Of a stretch of 25,267 bases of DNA, positions 15,697-23,613 are shown in pieces. The DNA lies in contig DESI01000050.1 in assembly GCA_002361235.1 (NCBI GenBank), positions 3,346-28,612 on the forward strand. The letters are read 5' to 3'. The DNA comes from Porphyromonadaceae bacterium UBA3318 (lineage in GTDB: Bacteria; Bacteroidota; Bacteroidia; Bacteroidales; Muribaculaceae). Each line of letters begins with the position of its first letter. Position 1 is the stretch's first letter. A program made the translations under genes and the position numbers. The notes below the pieces were generated by a model. It was not told the origin of the DNA. It did no database searches and saw nothing but the letters and a program-made list of their open reading frames with translations.

Positions 15697-16143
15697 TTGG
15701 ATCCGAATTACAACAATCAATGGCAGCAGCCGCAGGGTGGCCCCCAGGGTCCCTGGCAGCAGCCTCCGCAATATAGTTCCACCAGCGACTTCGTAGGCGC
15801 CATCAAGACCTGCATCAGCAAGTATGTGGACTTCAACGGCCGTGCCGGTCGTCCCGAATTCTGGTGGTGGACTCTGCTTGTTTTCCTGCTCACCGGCGTC
15901 CTGGCGTTTCAGCCGTGGGTCAGCAGCATTCTCAGCGCTGCAGTGCTGCTTCCCAATCTGGCCGTGACATGGCGTCGTCTGCACGACATAGGCAAAGCCG
16001 GCGGTTACTTCTTCATCGGCCTTATACCCATTGTGGGCTGGATTATCCTGATCGTATGGCTTGCTCAGCCTTCGCAGCCCGGCCCCAACCGCTTCGGCTA
16101 CGGCCCGGACAACATCCACATCAACCGCCCTCCCTTCGTCTAA
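15697..16143 (+). CDS. DUF805 membrane protein
   Basis: A 148-residue protein with the DUF805 core: DFVGAIKTCISKYVDFNGRAGRPEFWWW, hydrophobic helices WTLLVFLLTGVLAF, the conserved LAVTWRRLHDIGKAGGYFF and IGLIPIVGWIILIVWLAQPS. The N-terminus is rich in Gln, Pro and Gly (QWQQPQGGPQGPWQQPPQ), a cytoplasmic tail often seen in this family. There is no ATG in frame; TTG at 15697 (DPNYNNQWQQ follows) is the likeliest start, TTG at 15661 the alternative. A hairpin AGGGGC/GCCCCT lies upstream at 15625-15646. DUF805 proteins are small inner membrane proteins of unclear role. The gene lies between two larger units and may be independent. Confidence 0.8.
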   Translation: MDPNYNNQWQQPQGGPQGPWQQPPQYSSTSDFVGAIKTCISKYVDFNGRAGRPEFWWWTLLVFLLTGVLAFQPWVSSILSAAVLLPNLAVTWRRLHDIGKAGGYFFIGLIPIVGWIILIVWLAQPSQPGPNRFGYGPDNIHINRPPFV

Positions 16144-16203
16144 ACCATCCTCTTAATTTCTAAACTTTTTACTACTCCAAGAGCCTCCTCGGGAAAGAAA
16201 GAT

Positions 16204-17958
16204 ATGATACCGAACCATTTGTTGCCTAAATGGAATTATCAACCGCTGACCAGCCAGGAAAAGCGTCAGGCCGGCGACGTTGCAACCGCGTGCGGGGGCA
16301 ACGATGTCATTGCCGAACTTCTGGTGCGTCGCGGAGTCACCACACCCGCCGAGGCCGAATCATTCTTCGCTCCCTCCATCTCCGACCTGCACGATCCGTT
16401 CCTGATGCCCGACATGGACCGGGCCGTGAACCGTCTCAACGCCGCGATGGGCGCCAAGGAACGAATCATGATATACGGCGACTATGACGTGGACGGCACC
16501 ACGGCCGTGGCGCTCGTGTACAAGTATCTGCAGAATTATTACTCCAACATCGAGTACTACATACCCAGCCGCGACGACGAGGGATACGGCATATCGCTCA
16601 AAAGCATTGACTATGCCGCCGAGCGTGGCATCAAGCTCATCATCGTGCTGGACTGCGGCATCAAGGCCATCAAGGAGATTGAGTACGCAAAGAAACAAGG
16701 CATAGATTTCATCATCTGCGACCACCATGTCCCGGACGAGATCCTGCCCGACGCCGTGGCCATCCTCAACCCCAAGATGCCCGGCTCCACCTATCCCTGC
16801 CCGTACCTGTCAGGTTGCGGCGTGGGATTCAAGTTCATGCAGGCCTTCGCCAAGAGCAACGGCCTGACCAACCACAACGAGCTGGAGTCGCTGCTCGACC
16901 TCGTGGCCGTATCCATCGCCGCCGACATCGTGCCCATCGTGGACGAAAACCGCGTCATGGCATATCACGGCCTGCGCCGCCTCAACTCCAACCCCAACCT
17001 GGGACTGAGGAGCATAATCCGCCTCTGCAAGCTCACCAACAAGGACATCACCATCTCGGAGGTGATATTCAAGATCGGACCGCGCATCAACGCATCGGGC
17101 CGTATGCAGAGCGGTATGGAGGCCGTAGACCTCCTGGTGAGCCGCGACCTGCACGAAGCATACGAGAAAGGCAAGGACATCGACCAGTACAACCGCGACC
17201 GCAAGGAGCTGGACAAGAAAGTGACCGAAGAAGCCAACACGCAGATCGAGAAGAACGTGGACATCACCAGCGGCAAGCGCTCCATCGTAATCTACAACAA
17301 AGACTGGCACAAGGGCATCATCGGCATCGTGGCCTCGCGCATCACCGAACTTTACTATAAGCCCGCCGTGGTGCTGACACTCAGCAACGGCCTGGCCACC
17401 GGCTCCAGCCGCTCGGTGCAGGGATTCGACATCTACGCGGCGGTCAATTCCACGCGACATCTGCTCGAGAACTTCGGCGGCCATACATACGCCGTGGGCC
17501 TCTCGCTCAAGGAGGAGAACATTCCCGAGTTCAGCCGTCTGTTCGAGGAATATGTGGCCTCCCACATCCAGCCCAACCAGCTGGAGCCGCACCTGGACAT
17601 CGACGCCGACATCGAGTTCGCCGACATCACGCCTGAACTCCTGTCCATGCTCAAGAAGTTCAACCCCTTCGGACCCGGCAACCAGAAGCCGCTGTTCCGC
17701 ACACGCAACGTGTTCGACTTCGGCACGTCCAAGCTGGTGGGCAAGACCCTGGAGCACATCAAGCTCGAGCTGGAGGACAATTCCACCAGCCACGTCATCA
17801 ACGCCATCGCGTTCAATATGTCGCAGTATTTCGAGCATATCCACGCCCACAAGCCCATCGACATCATCTATACCATCGAGCAGTCCAAGCGCGGCAACAA
17901 CTCCGACTCCATCCAGCTCATGATCCGCGACATGCACCCCTCGGACACCGACCAGTGA
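16204..17958 (+). CDS. recJ: Single-stranded-DNA-specific exonuclease RecJ
   Basis: A 584-residue protein of usual RecJ length. DHH-family metal motifs are present: IMIYGDYDVDGTT (D93, D95, D97), IIVLDCG (about 149), CDHHVP (D173-H174-H175) and the DHHA1-linked GPRINASGRM (about 296-305), followed by the OB-fold C-terminal region. RecJ degrades single-stranded DNA 5' to 3' and prepares ends for RecA in the RecF pathway, and acts in mismatch and base-excision repair. It lies 20 bases before recQ, its usual helicase partner, so the two are probably co-transcribed. Confidence 0.95.
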   Translation: MIPNHLLPKWNYQPLTSQEKRQAGDVATACGGNDVIAELLVRRGVTTPAEAESFFAPSISDLHDPFLMPDMDRAVNRLNAAMGAKERIMIYGDYDVDGTTAVALVYKYLQNYYSNIEYYIPSRDDEGYGISLKSIDYAAERGIKLIIVLDCGIKAIKEIEYAKKQGIDFIICDHHVPDEILPDAVAILNPKMPGSTYPCPYLSGCGVGFKFMQAFAKSNGLTNHNELESLLDLVAVSIAADIVPIVDENRVMAYHGLRRLNSNPNLGLRSIIRLCKLTNKDITISEVIFKIGPRINASGRMQSGMEAVDLLVSRDLHEAYEKGKDIDQYNRDRKELDKKVTEEANTQIEKNVDITSGKRSIVIYNKDWHKGIIGIVASRITELYYKPAVVLTLSNGLATGSSRSVQGFDIYAAVNSTRHLLENFGGHTYAVGLSLKEENIPEFSRLFEEYVASHIQPNQLEPHLDIDADIEFADITPELLSMLKKFNPFGPGNQKPLFRTRNVFDFGTSKLVGKTLEHIKLELEDNSTSHVINAIAFNMSQYFEHIHAHKPIDIIYTIEQSKRGNNSDSIQLMIRDMHPSDTDQ

Positions 17959-17977
17959 CACCCATATTTTTTAAGGA

Positions 17978-19909
17978 ATGAAGCCTGAGGAAGTCCTTAA
18001 GAAATACTGGGGCTACGACTCGTTCCGTCCCCTGCAGGCCGACATAGTCCGGTCCGTCCTCTCCGGCCGCGACACGCTGGGCCTCATGCCCACAGGCGGC
18101 GGCAAGTCCATTACGTTCCAGGTACCCGGCCTCATATCCGACGGCCTGACGGTGGTAGTGACGCCCCTGATCTCGCTGATGAAGGACCAGGTGGACAACC
18201 TGCGCCGTCACCATATCCGCGCCGTTTATTTCCATGCCGGCATGTCGCTGCGCGAGCGGAACGTGGCAATGGAGCACCTGACCAACGGCAAGGCCAAATT
18301 CCTCTACATCGCCCCCGAACGCCTCAAGGCCGAGCAGTTCATGAACCGCCTCCGGATGCTTGACGTCAGCCTTATCGTGGTCGACGAGGCGCACTGCATC
18401 TCGCAGTGGGGCTACGATTTCCGTCCTTCCTACCTCAACATCCGCTCGTTGCGCGCCATCGCGCCTCAGGCGCCCGTATTGGCGCTGACCGCCACCGCCA
18501 CGCCCGAGGTGGCGCAGGACATCTGCCGCAACCTCGACATGAAGGACCCTGCCGTGCTCCGGATGAGCTTCACGCGCAGCAACCTGTCCTACATAGTTCG
18601 CCCTGCCGCCACCAAGATAAGCGAAGTGCTGCATATACTCAGCCGCACGTCCGGCTCCGCCATAGTATATGTGCGCAGCCGCAAGCGCACCGGCGAGATA
18701 GCCTCTTTCCTGCAGACCTCCGGCATATCGGCCACGGCATACCATGCCGGCCTGGATTTCGAGGTCAAGGAGCGACGACAGAACGACTGGCAGCAGAACA
18801 AGGTGCGCGTCATGGTGGCCACCAACGCCTTCGGCATGGGTATCGACAAGCCCGACGTGCGCGTAGTGATACATTACGACGTACCGCCCGGCATCGAGGA
18901 GTATTACCAGGAGGCCGGTCGTGCCGGTCGCGACGGCAGGCAGTCGTATGCGGTGCTTCTCACATCGTCCACCGACGCCGCATTGCTGCGCCGTCGCGTC
19001 ACGCAGGAATTTCCCGACCGCGAGGTGATTCGTCAGGTCTACGAGCATGTCTGCAATTTCCTGAGCATATCGCTGTACGAGGGCTACGAGTCCGTCCACG
19101 AGTTCGACATCATGCGCTTCTGCCGGGTGTTTCATCATGAGCTGCGGCAGTGTCATGCCGCGCTGCGCATCCTGGAGCAGGCCGGTTATATGCAGTATAT
19201 CGAGGATAGCGACCGCCGCGCCAAGGCCATGATCACCGTGTCGCGCGAGGAGCTGTATCATCTGCAGGGAGCGTCGCCCGTTGCCGAGGCGCTGCTGAAA
19301 CGTATGCTGCGAGACTATACGGGCCTTTTCATGGACTATCAGCCCATCAGCGAACATAACCTTGCCGCCGGACTGCAGATCACGCCCGATCAGGTCTATG
19401 ACGCACTGCTGGAGCTGGGCCGCATGAAGATAGTGTCGTACATACCGCGCAGCAACGTGCCTGTGATTTACCTCCCCACGCGCCGTGAGGAGCCGAAGCA
19501 CTTGGTTATAGGCCGCGACATATACGAGGACCGGCGCAAACGCCTCAGCCGCCGCGCCGAGGCCATGATTGACTATGCCATGTCAGGCCGAGGCTGCCGC
19601 GAACACAAGCTGCTGGAATATTTCGGCGAGCACCGCGACGACACCTGTGGCCGCTGCGACCTCTGCCGCGACCGCCGCAACCGCCACGACCGCCACGACC
19701 GTAGCAAGGCTCCCAAGAACCGCGATGAATCAATTATAGCCGATGTGATGTCCTTCCTTAAGGAGCGTCCCTACGGAGCCGATTTCCGCATCCTTGAACA
19801 CTCCCTGCGCGTCCCCGCCGACGCCCTCTCGCGCGTCCTCGCCTTCCTCTGCTCCGAAAATTATCTGATTCTTGATAATTATTCCTACCGATTACCCGAC
19901 AGCAAATAG
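17978..19909 (+). CDS. recQ: ATP-dependent DNA helicase RecQ
   Basis: A 643-residue superfamily 2 helicase. Motif I MPTGGGKS (37-44, Lys43), motif II DEAH (136-139) running into the RecQ aromatic loop CISQWGYDFRPSY, motif VI EAGRAGRDG (about 311-319), then a zinc-binding region with four cysteines (about 538-567, GCREHK and TCGRCDLC), a winged-helix domain and a short C-terminal domain at the HRDC position (about 590-640). Between them is an Arg/His/Asp-rich linker (RRNRHDRHDRSK). RecQ unwinds DNA 3' to 5' and feeds RecJ. The ATG has an AAGGA sequence just before it, an unusually clear ribosome site for this window. The 3' end converges on the umuC-like gene. Confidence 0.95.
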   Translation: MKPEEVLKKYWGYDSFRPLQADIVRSVLSGRDTLGLMPTGGGKSITFQVPGLISDGLTVVVTPLISLMKDQVDNLRRHHIRAVYFHAGMSLRERNVAMEHLTNGKAKFLYIAPERLKAEQFMNRLRMLDVSLIVVDEAHCISQWGYDFRPSYLNIRSLRAIAPQAPVLALTATATPEVAQDICRNLDMKDPAVLRMSFTRSNLSYIVRPAATKISEVLHILSRTSGSAIVYVRSRKRTGEIASFLQTSGISATAYHAGLDFEVKERRQNDWQQNKVRVMVATNAFGMGIDKPDVRVVIHYDVPPGIEEYYQEAGRAGRDGRQSYAVLLTSSTDAALLRRRVTQEFPDREVIRQVYEHVCNFLSISLYEGYESVHEFDIMRFCRVFHHELRQCHAALRILEQAGYMQYIEDSDRRAKAMITVSREELYHLQGASPVAEALLKRMLRDYTGLFMDYQPISEHNLAAGLQITPDQVYDALLELGRMKIVSYIPRSNVPVIYLPTRREEPKHLVIGRDIYEDRRKRLSRRAEAMIDYAMSGRGCREHKLLEYFGEHRDDTCGRCDLCRDRRNRHDRHDRSKAPKNRDESIIADVMSFLKERPYGADFRILEHSLRVPADALSRVLAFLCSENYLILDNYSYRLPDSK

Positions 19910-19951
19910 CCCATTGCCCGCACCGTAATTACTAATTGCCGTCTCCCTTTC

Positions 19952-19984
19952 TATCCGTGCTGAGGCGGAAGCCGAAGTCCCCGA
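19952..19984. repeat. 33-bp dispersed repeat, copy A
   Basis: Begins TATCCGTGCTGAGGCGGAAG and ends CCGA; copy B at 22648-22680 differs at 2 of 33 positions. It sits between the converging recQ and umuC-like genes, 31 bases beyond the latter's stop. Read on the minus strand both copies keep an open frame giving FGFRLS followed by T/A-D-R/K-K; this may be chance or a trace of a coding origin. Confidence 0.75.
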
Positions 19985-20014
19985 AGTCCCATCCCTTGTG
20001 GGCTGATTCCGTTG

Positions 20015-21265
20015 TCAGGTCGTCGGAGCTCCGAACGACGAGCTGTAGCCGTCGTTGTGGCCCGGATGTCCCATGGTCAGCTGCGAGGCTATCTTCACGG
20101 TATGCGGCCCTGGACCGGCGTTCAGATGGTCCACGATGTTCATCAGTTTCCTTGACTTTATTCTTGATTCCAGCTCCACGTTGTCCTCGTCGAACAGCGA
20201 CGGAGCAAGATACGTGGCCGGCGTCAGGTCCGTCAGCACCACGCCCGCACGTTTGTAGGCGATATCTGGATTGAATATGGATTCCAATAGAGCCACGCCT
20301 GCGTGCGTTATCTGCGCCGCGTCGGCCGTCGGCGGATTGAATATGGTTCCGGCGCTGGGCGACTGATAGCCGCGTTCGGTGTGGAACCGGTTGGTCTGCA
20401 GGAACACGCTCATCGCGCCGCACTGGCCTCCCTGCTCGCGCAGGCGCCTTGATACATGCGCGCAGTATATCGCGATGCGCGACCGCAGATAGTCGAAATC
20501 ATCAATGTCCTCGGGATAGGTGCGCGTCTCGCTGATGGAGTCCTGCAGCTTGCGCTCCTTGAAGTCGAGCGAGATGCAGTCCTCGCCGTGCAGCTCTCGC
20601 CACGACCGCTCGCCGTTCACGCCCAATCGGCCGCGCACCCACAGCACCGGTTTGCGCATGAAGTCGCCGATGGTGTACACACCGTCCATATACAGCCGCT
20701 TGGTCAGCCGTCGCCCCACACCCCACAGCTCGCCGATGGACAGTCTGTCGCATATCGCAGCCACCTCGGCCTCGTCGCTCAGCACCACCACGTTGCGGCC
20801 ACCTTTCTTACCCACCTCCGTGGCTATCTTGGCCAGTGTCTTGCTCCGGGCAAAGCCCACCGTCACCGGTATGTGCTCCTCCTCCCAGCACGTGCGCCAT
20901 ATCGCCGTGCCTATGGCCTCTAATTCCCGCTCCGGTATACCGTCCATCAGCATGAACGACTCGTCTACCGAATAGTCGAGCGTCCGGGGGGCGTACCGCT
21001 GCAATATGGCATGCACGCGCAGTGATATGTCGCGGTATAGCAGATGATTGCCTGAAAGCGCAATCACATCGCCGCGCTCCATCATGTCGCGGATCTCGAA
21101 TGCCGGCTGGCCCATGCGGATGCCAAGCCGCTTGGCCTCGTTGCTGCGCGCTATCACACACCCGTCGTTGTTGCTCAGCACAACCACCGGGCGACCCTCA
21201 AGCTCTCGGTTCAGGGTCCGTTCGCAGCTTACAAAGAAATTGTTGCAGTCTGCCAGTCCTGTCAC
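20015..21265 (-). CDS. umuC: Y-family DNA polymerase, UmuC type
   Basis: A 416-residue protein. The start is GTG at 21265, where family homology begins (MTGLADCNNFFVSCE). The metal-binding residues are visible: D6 in LADCNNF, and D101-E102 in YSVDESF; F11 sits at the steric-gate position. GNHLLYRDIS, SKTLAKIATEVGKK and LWGVGRRLTKRLY (palm and helix-hairpin-helix) follow, then the little-finger domain and a UmuC-type C-terminal tail (from about 355). These polymerases copy damaged DNA during the SOS response. No umuD is adjacent; a 31-codon ORF lies two bases upstream instead. The extreme C-terminus (about 405-416, GYSSSFGAPTT) is low in complexity. No terminator is apparent before recQ. Confidence 0.92.
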   Translation of the reverse strand: MTGLADCNNFFVSCERTLNRELEGRPVVVLSNNDGCVIARSNEAKRLGIRMGQPAFEIRDMMERGDVIALSGNHLLYRDISLRVHAILQRYAPRTLDYSVDESFMLMDGIPERELEAIGTAIWRTCWEEEHIPVTVGFARSKTLAKIATEVGKKGGRNVVVLSDEAEVAAICDRLSIGELWGVGRRLTKRLYMDGVYTIGDFMRKPVLWVRGRLGVNGERSWRELHGEDCISLDFKERKLQDSISETRTYPEDIDDFDYLRSRIAIYCAHVSRRLREQGGQCGAMSVFLQTNRFHTERGYQSPSAGTIFNPPTADAAQITHAGVALLESIFNPDIAYKRAGVVLTDLTPATYLAPSLFDEDNVELESRIKSRKLMNIVDHLNAGPGPHTVKIASQLTMGHPGHNDGYSSSFGAPTT

Positions 21266-21267
21266 AG

Positions 21268-21363
21268 TCAGTTTATTACTACGGTACCCATGCCCTGCAG
21301 CACTACGTACGTGCGGGCAAACTGGCGTATGAAGTTCAGCGTAGCCTGATTCGGTCTGGTCAT
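21268..21363 (-). CDS. Small ORF (31 residues) directly upstream of umuC
   Basis: An ATG-started ORF beginning MTRPNQATLNFIRQFARTY and ending TVVIN, whose TGA stop is two bases before the GTG start of the umuC-like gene. The amphipathic basic stretch and tight spacing suggest a real peptide or a translationally coupled leader controlling the weak GTG start. It has no resemblance to UmuD. I do not recognise the family, and a 31-codon ORF can arise by chance. Confidence 0.4.
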   Translation of the reverse strand: MTRPNQATLNFIRQFARTYVVLQGMGTVVIN

Positions 21364-21738
21364 TGCTTTTGATTTGGAGTCTGTTTGTTTCAGTGAGTAA
21401 TCGTGGGCCATAGGCATAAGGTTTTTAATAATCTTACAGCGCAGATAGTCTTTATTGAGTTCAAGATCTATCTTACCAATCTGAACGAAACGGAGTCCCG
21501 GATTGTTCCCGCATGGGTTAACAATTCTGAACTACAATAATATAACGCCGTCTGTTTCCTTATATTATTTTTGGTCCCGAATAAAATTCAAGTATTTCAA
21601 GCCGTGTCCCTTACTGGAGCGGCGACGTCCACGTCGCCAATAGCGGCTCAGGTTCTCCGGTCTGAAATAGTTAAAGCGGAACCTGCCTTATCGGCCGGTC
21701 CCGCAGTATCTAAATGCACCGCTCGCGCGGGGTCTCGC
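21364..21738. other. Gene-free stretch with a degenerate hairpin repeat
   Basis: Between the small ORF and the sigma factor stop I see no credible gene. At 21621-21638 lies GGCGACGTCCACGTCGCC, the palindrome of 3595-3612 with one base changed, followed by AAT and GGCTCAGGTTCTCCGG, a worn version of the flank found there. The promoter of the umuC unit should be in this stretch, but no consensus TTTG/TAnnTTTG pair was found on the minus strand. Confidence 0.5.
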
Positions 21739-22329
21739 TCACAGTGTGAGCACTATGTCTTTCTCAGCCGCGATGCGACGCAAATTCAGTATCGCATAGC
21801 GCATACGTCCAAGCGCTGTATTGATGCTTACTCCCGTTATCTCCGCTATCTCCTTGAAGCTCAAGCTCTGGTAATAACGCATCTTCAACACCTGCCGCTG
21901 CAGCTCGGGCAGCTCCTCTATCAGCATCTTGACGTCGGACTTGATCTGGTCCGATATCAATACGTCCTCTATGGTCTGCTCGCACAGCTCCTTGCGGTTC
22001 AGCACGTTCACGTCCGTAAGGTCCGTGGACTGAAGATTTTCCGATTTTTCCTGACGATAATAGTCTATGATCAGGTTATGCGCTATACGCGAAATCCAGG
22101 CCGGAAACTTTCCGTTCTCGGTGTACCGACCCTGACGTATGGTCTGTATCGCCTTCACGAAGGTTTCCTGGAATATATCGTTCGCCACATCCTCGCTTTT
22201 GATGATGCGTAGTATGTAGTTGTATATCCGGTCCTGATGACGCTTCAACAAGGTGTCGAAAGCGTCATTGCTACCCTGTGCATAAGCCCTGACAAGTTCC
22301 TCGTCGGTCAAGGTTGTTTGTTGTGCCAT
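21739..22329 (-). CDS. Sigma-70 family RNA polymerase sigma factor (ECF-like)
   Basis: A 196-residue protein from the ATG at 22329. The open frame continues to 22734, but the extension is low in family signal, runs through out-of-frame 34-bp repeats and crosses the probable promoter, so it is rejected. Region 2 spans about 25-95 (FDTLLKRHQDRIYNYILRII, DVANDIFQETFVKAI, FPAWISRIAHNLIIDYYR) and region 4 about 135-185 (LPELQRQVLKMRYYQSLSFKEIAEITGVSINTALGRMRYA). This is the two-domain ECF architecture. No anti-sigma gene adjoins it on either side, so it may be regulated by its expression level or by a distant partner. Its regulon is not visible. Confidence 0.9.
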   Translation of the reverse strand: MAQQTTLTDEELVRAYAQGSNDAFDTLLKRHQDRIYNYILRIIKSEDVANDIFQETFVKAIQTIRQGRYTENGKFPAWISRIAHNLIIDYYRQEKSENLQSTDLTDVNVLNRKELCEQTIEDVLISDQIKSDVKMLIEELPELQRQVLKMRYYQSLSFKEIAEITGVSINTALGRMRYAILNLRRIAAEKDIVLTL

Positions 22330-22393
22330 TCTGCTGTTGATTTGTTGCGTAGATTTTTTCAATAGGCAGCTTGGTGTTTGTTTGTTCGTTTGT

Positions 22394-22495
22394 ATTCGGG
22401 CCGACCTTGCAGTCCGCCATCGTTTGTTTTCAGGCAGGCTTTGCAGTCCGTCTTCTTTTATATTCAGGCCGACCTTGCAGTCCGCCCGGATTGTT
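22394..22495. repeat. Three 34-bp tandem repeats in the sigma factor leader
   Basis: Units at 22394-22427, 22428-22461 and 22462-22495. Each contains TTGCAGTCCG; units 1 and 3 share GGCCGACCTTGCAGTCCGCC, and unit 2 is more diverged. The period is not a multiple of three, so it is not coding. They lie in the predicted 5' untranslated region of the sigma factor mRNA, about 65 to 165 bases before its ATG. Confidence 0.85.
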
Positions 22496-22524
22496 AATTG
22501 CGTGTGTTTTTCTACACGTGATGA

Positions 22525-22556
22525 CAAAATTACAACACGGAACGACAAAATGCAAG
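22525..22556 (-). promoter_or_regulatory. Promoter of the sigma factor gene
   Basis: On the minus strand CTTG (22556-22553), 20 bases, TAATTTTG (22532-22525), a good match with one mismatch in the -33 box, the same form as the glycosyltransferase promoter. It predicts a leader of about 190 bases starting with a CGTGT/ACACG hairpin (22501-22518). Confidence 0.6.
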
Positions 22557-22647
22557 TTTTAGCATACAAATTAATGTTAAACTTCCTTAATTTATTCTCC
22601 GTACGAAGGTGTAATTTTTCCTCCCTCTTTCCACATTCCCCTCTTTT

Positions 22648-22680
22648 TATCCGCGCTGAGGCGGAAGCCGAAGCCCCCGA
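22648..22680. repeat. 33-bp dispersed repeat, copy B
   Basis: Matches 31 of 33 positions of the copy at 19952-19984 (both contain GCTGAGGCGGAAGCCGAAG). It lies about 70 bases after the stop of prmA and upstream of the sigma factor promoter. Confidence 0.75.
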
Positions 22681-22701
22681 GTGTCCGTCTTTTGTCCCGG
22701 C

Positions 22702-22718
22702 GGCGAGCTTCAGCGAGC
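22702..22718. repeat. 17-bp palindromic motif, first copy
   Basis: GGCGAGCTTCAGCGAGC, repeated with one change at 24424-24440 and related to the hairpin at 2-27. It follows the stop codon of prmA on the minus strand. Confidence 0.55.
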
Positions 22719-22769
22719 CTTCATCCTGCCTCACCGTGCCTTCATCCTCCTTCAGTTCGCCTTCATCCT
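22710..22769. repeat. 21-bp period repeat of the prmA 3' end with spare stop codons
   Basis: On the minus strand AGGATGAAGGC occurs three times at exact 21-base steps (22769-22759, 22748-22738, 22727-22717), each followed four bases later by TGA (22754-22752, 22733-22731, 22712-22710). The first copy is the true end of prmA; the other two lie just beyond it in the same frame, so each encodes Arg-Met-Lys-Ala-x-stop. Confidence 0.8.
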
Positions 22770-23609
22770 GAACTTAGCCGCGCACCAGTCCGCGCTCAGC
22801 TTCTTGTCCACATATTCCAGCCCCTGCTCGGCAGCCGCAGCCTCTATCATCGGCAGGTCGTGGTCGTAGAAGCCGCTCAGCAGCATCACGCCCCCGGGCT
22901 TAAGCGCACGCGCATACGCCGCGATGTCGCCAAGTATTATGTTCCTGTTTATGTTAGCCAATAGATAATCGGTCGGTTCCAGCTCGCTCAGCGCCGACGC
23001 GTCGCCGCATATCATGCGTATGTCGCGGCCATTGACCCGCGCGTTGTCCACGGCGTTATCCCACGCGTCCGGGTCTATCTCGATGCCCGTCACCGGCGCC
23101 GCGCCGCGCATCGACGCCAGCATGGCCAGTATTCCCGTGCCCGTACCCATGTCTATCACGCTCCTGCCCTGCAGATCCTCGTTCAGCAGCCACGCCGCCA
23201 TGCGGCTTGTGGTGTGGTGATGCCCCGTGCCGAACGCCATCTTCGGGTCTATCACTATGTCGTAGCGCGCCTCGGGCACATCCTTGTGGAAGCTGGAATG
23301 CACCACGCACTCACCCTCTATCACGATAGGCTGGAAGTAATTCTTCTCCCACTCCTCGTTCCAGTCGCGCCCCTCTATTCGTCCGGAGCTAACCTTGAAC
23401 TCCGTCGGAATCGGGAAGTCCGCCAACGACTCGCGGGTCAGCGCCTCTGCGTCGGCGGTGGCATCAGCCGCTATATACGCCGTGAGCCCGACTGCGTCAG
23501 GCTCAAATGTCTCGAATCCCGCATCGGCTAAAAACGACGCCGCCAGATCCGTTATATCTTCATTGCACGGTTCGAAATCCACCCGAACCTCGAAATAGTC
23601 TTTGCCCAT
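22752..23609 (-). CDS. prmA: Ribosomal protein L11 methyltransferase PrmA
   Basis: A 285-residue protein of usual length. The N-terminal substrate-recognition domain (about 1-75) precedes a class I SAM-dependent methyltransferase: DPKMAFGTGHHHTTSRM (about 120-137), motif I VIDMGTGTGILAML (about 150-163), acidic GIEIDPDAWDNA (motif II) and LLANINRNII (motif IV). PrmA trimethylates several amino groups of L11 using S-adenosylmethionine. Start at 23609 fits family alignments (MGKDYFEVRVDFEPCN). It is the last gene of a minus-strand cluster, four bases after the unknown basic protein, suggesting co-transcription. Confidence 0.95.
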   Translation of the reverse strand: MGKDYFEVRVDFEPCNEDITDLAASFLADAGFETFEPDAVGLTAYIAADATADAEALTRESLADFPIPTEFKVSSGRIEGRDWNEEWEKNYFQPIVIEGECVVHSSFHKDVPEARYDIVIDPKMAFGTGHHHTTSRMAAWLLNEDLQGRSVIDMGTGTGILAMLASMRGAAPVTGIEIDPDAWDNAVDNARVNGRDIRMICGDASALSELEPTDYLLANINRNIILGDIAAYARALKPGGVMLLSGFYDHDLPMIEAAAAEQGLEYVDKKLSADWCAAKFRMKAN

Positions 23610-23613
23610 TAAG

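Noticed and set aside
17918..19501. A 527-codon ORF on the minus strand opposite recQ
   Set aside because: It lies wholly within recQ and recJ ends, has His/Gly/Val-biased composition without any domain, and recQ shows complete helicase motifs on the plus strand.
22330..22734. N-terminal extension of the sigma factor to 331 residues
   Set aside because: It crosses a probable promoter, runs through repeats with period 34 (not a multiple of 3) and has no homology-like features.
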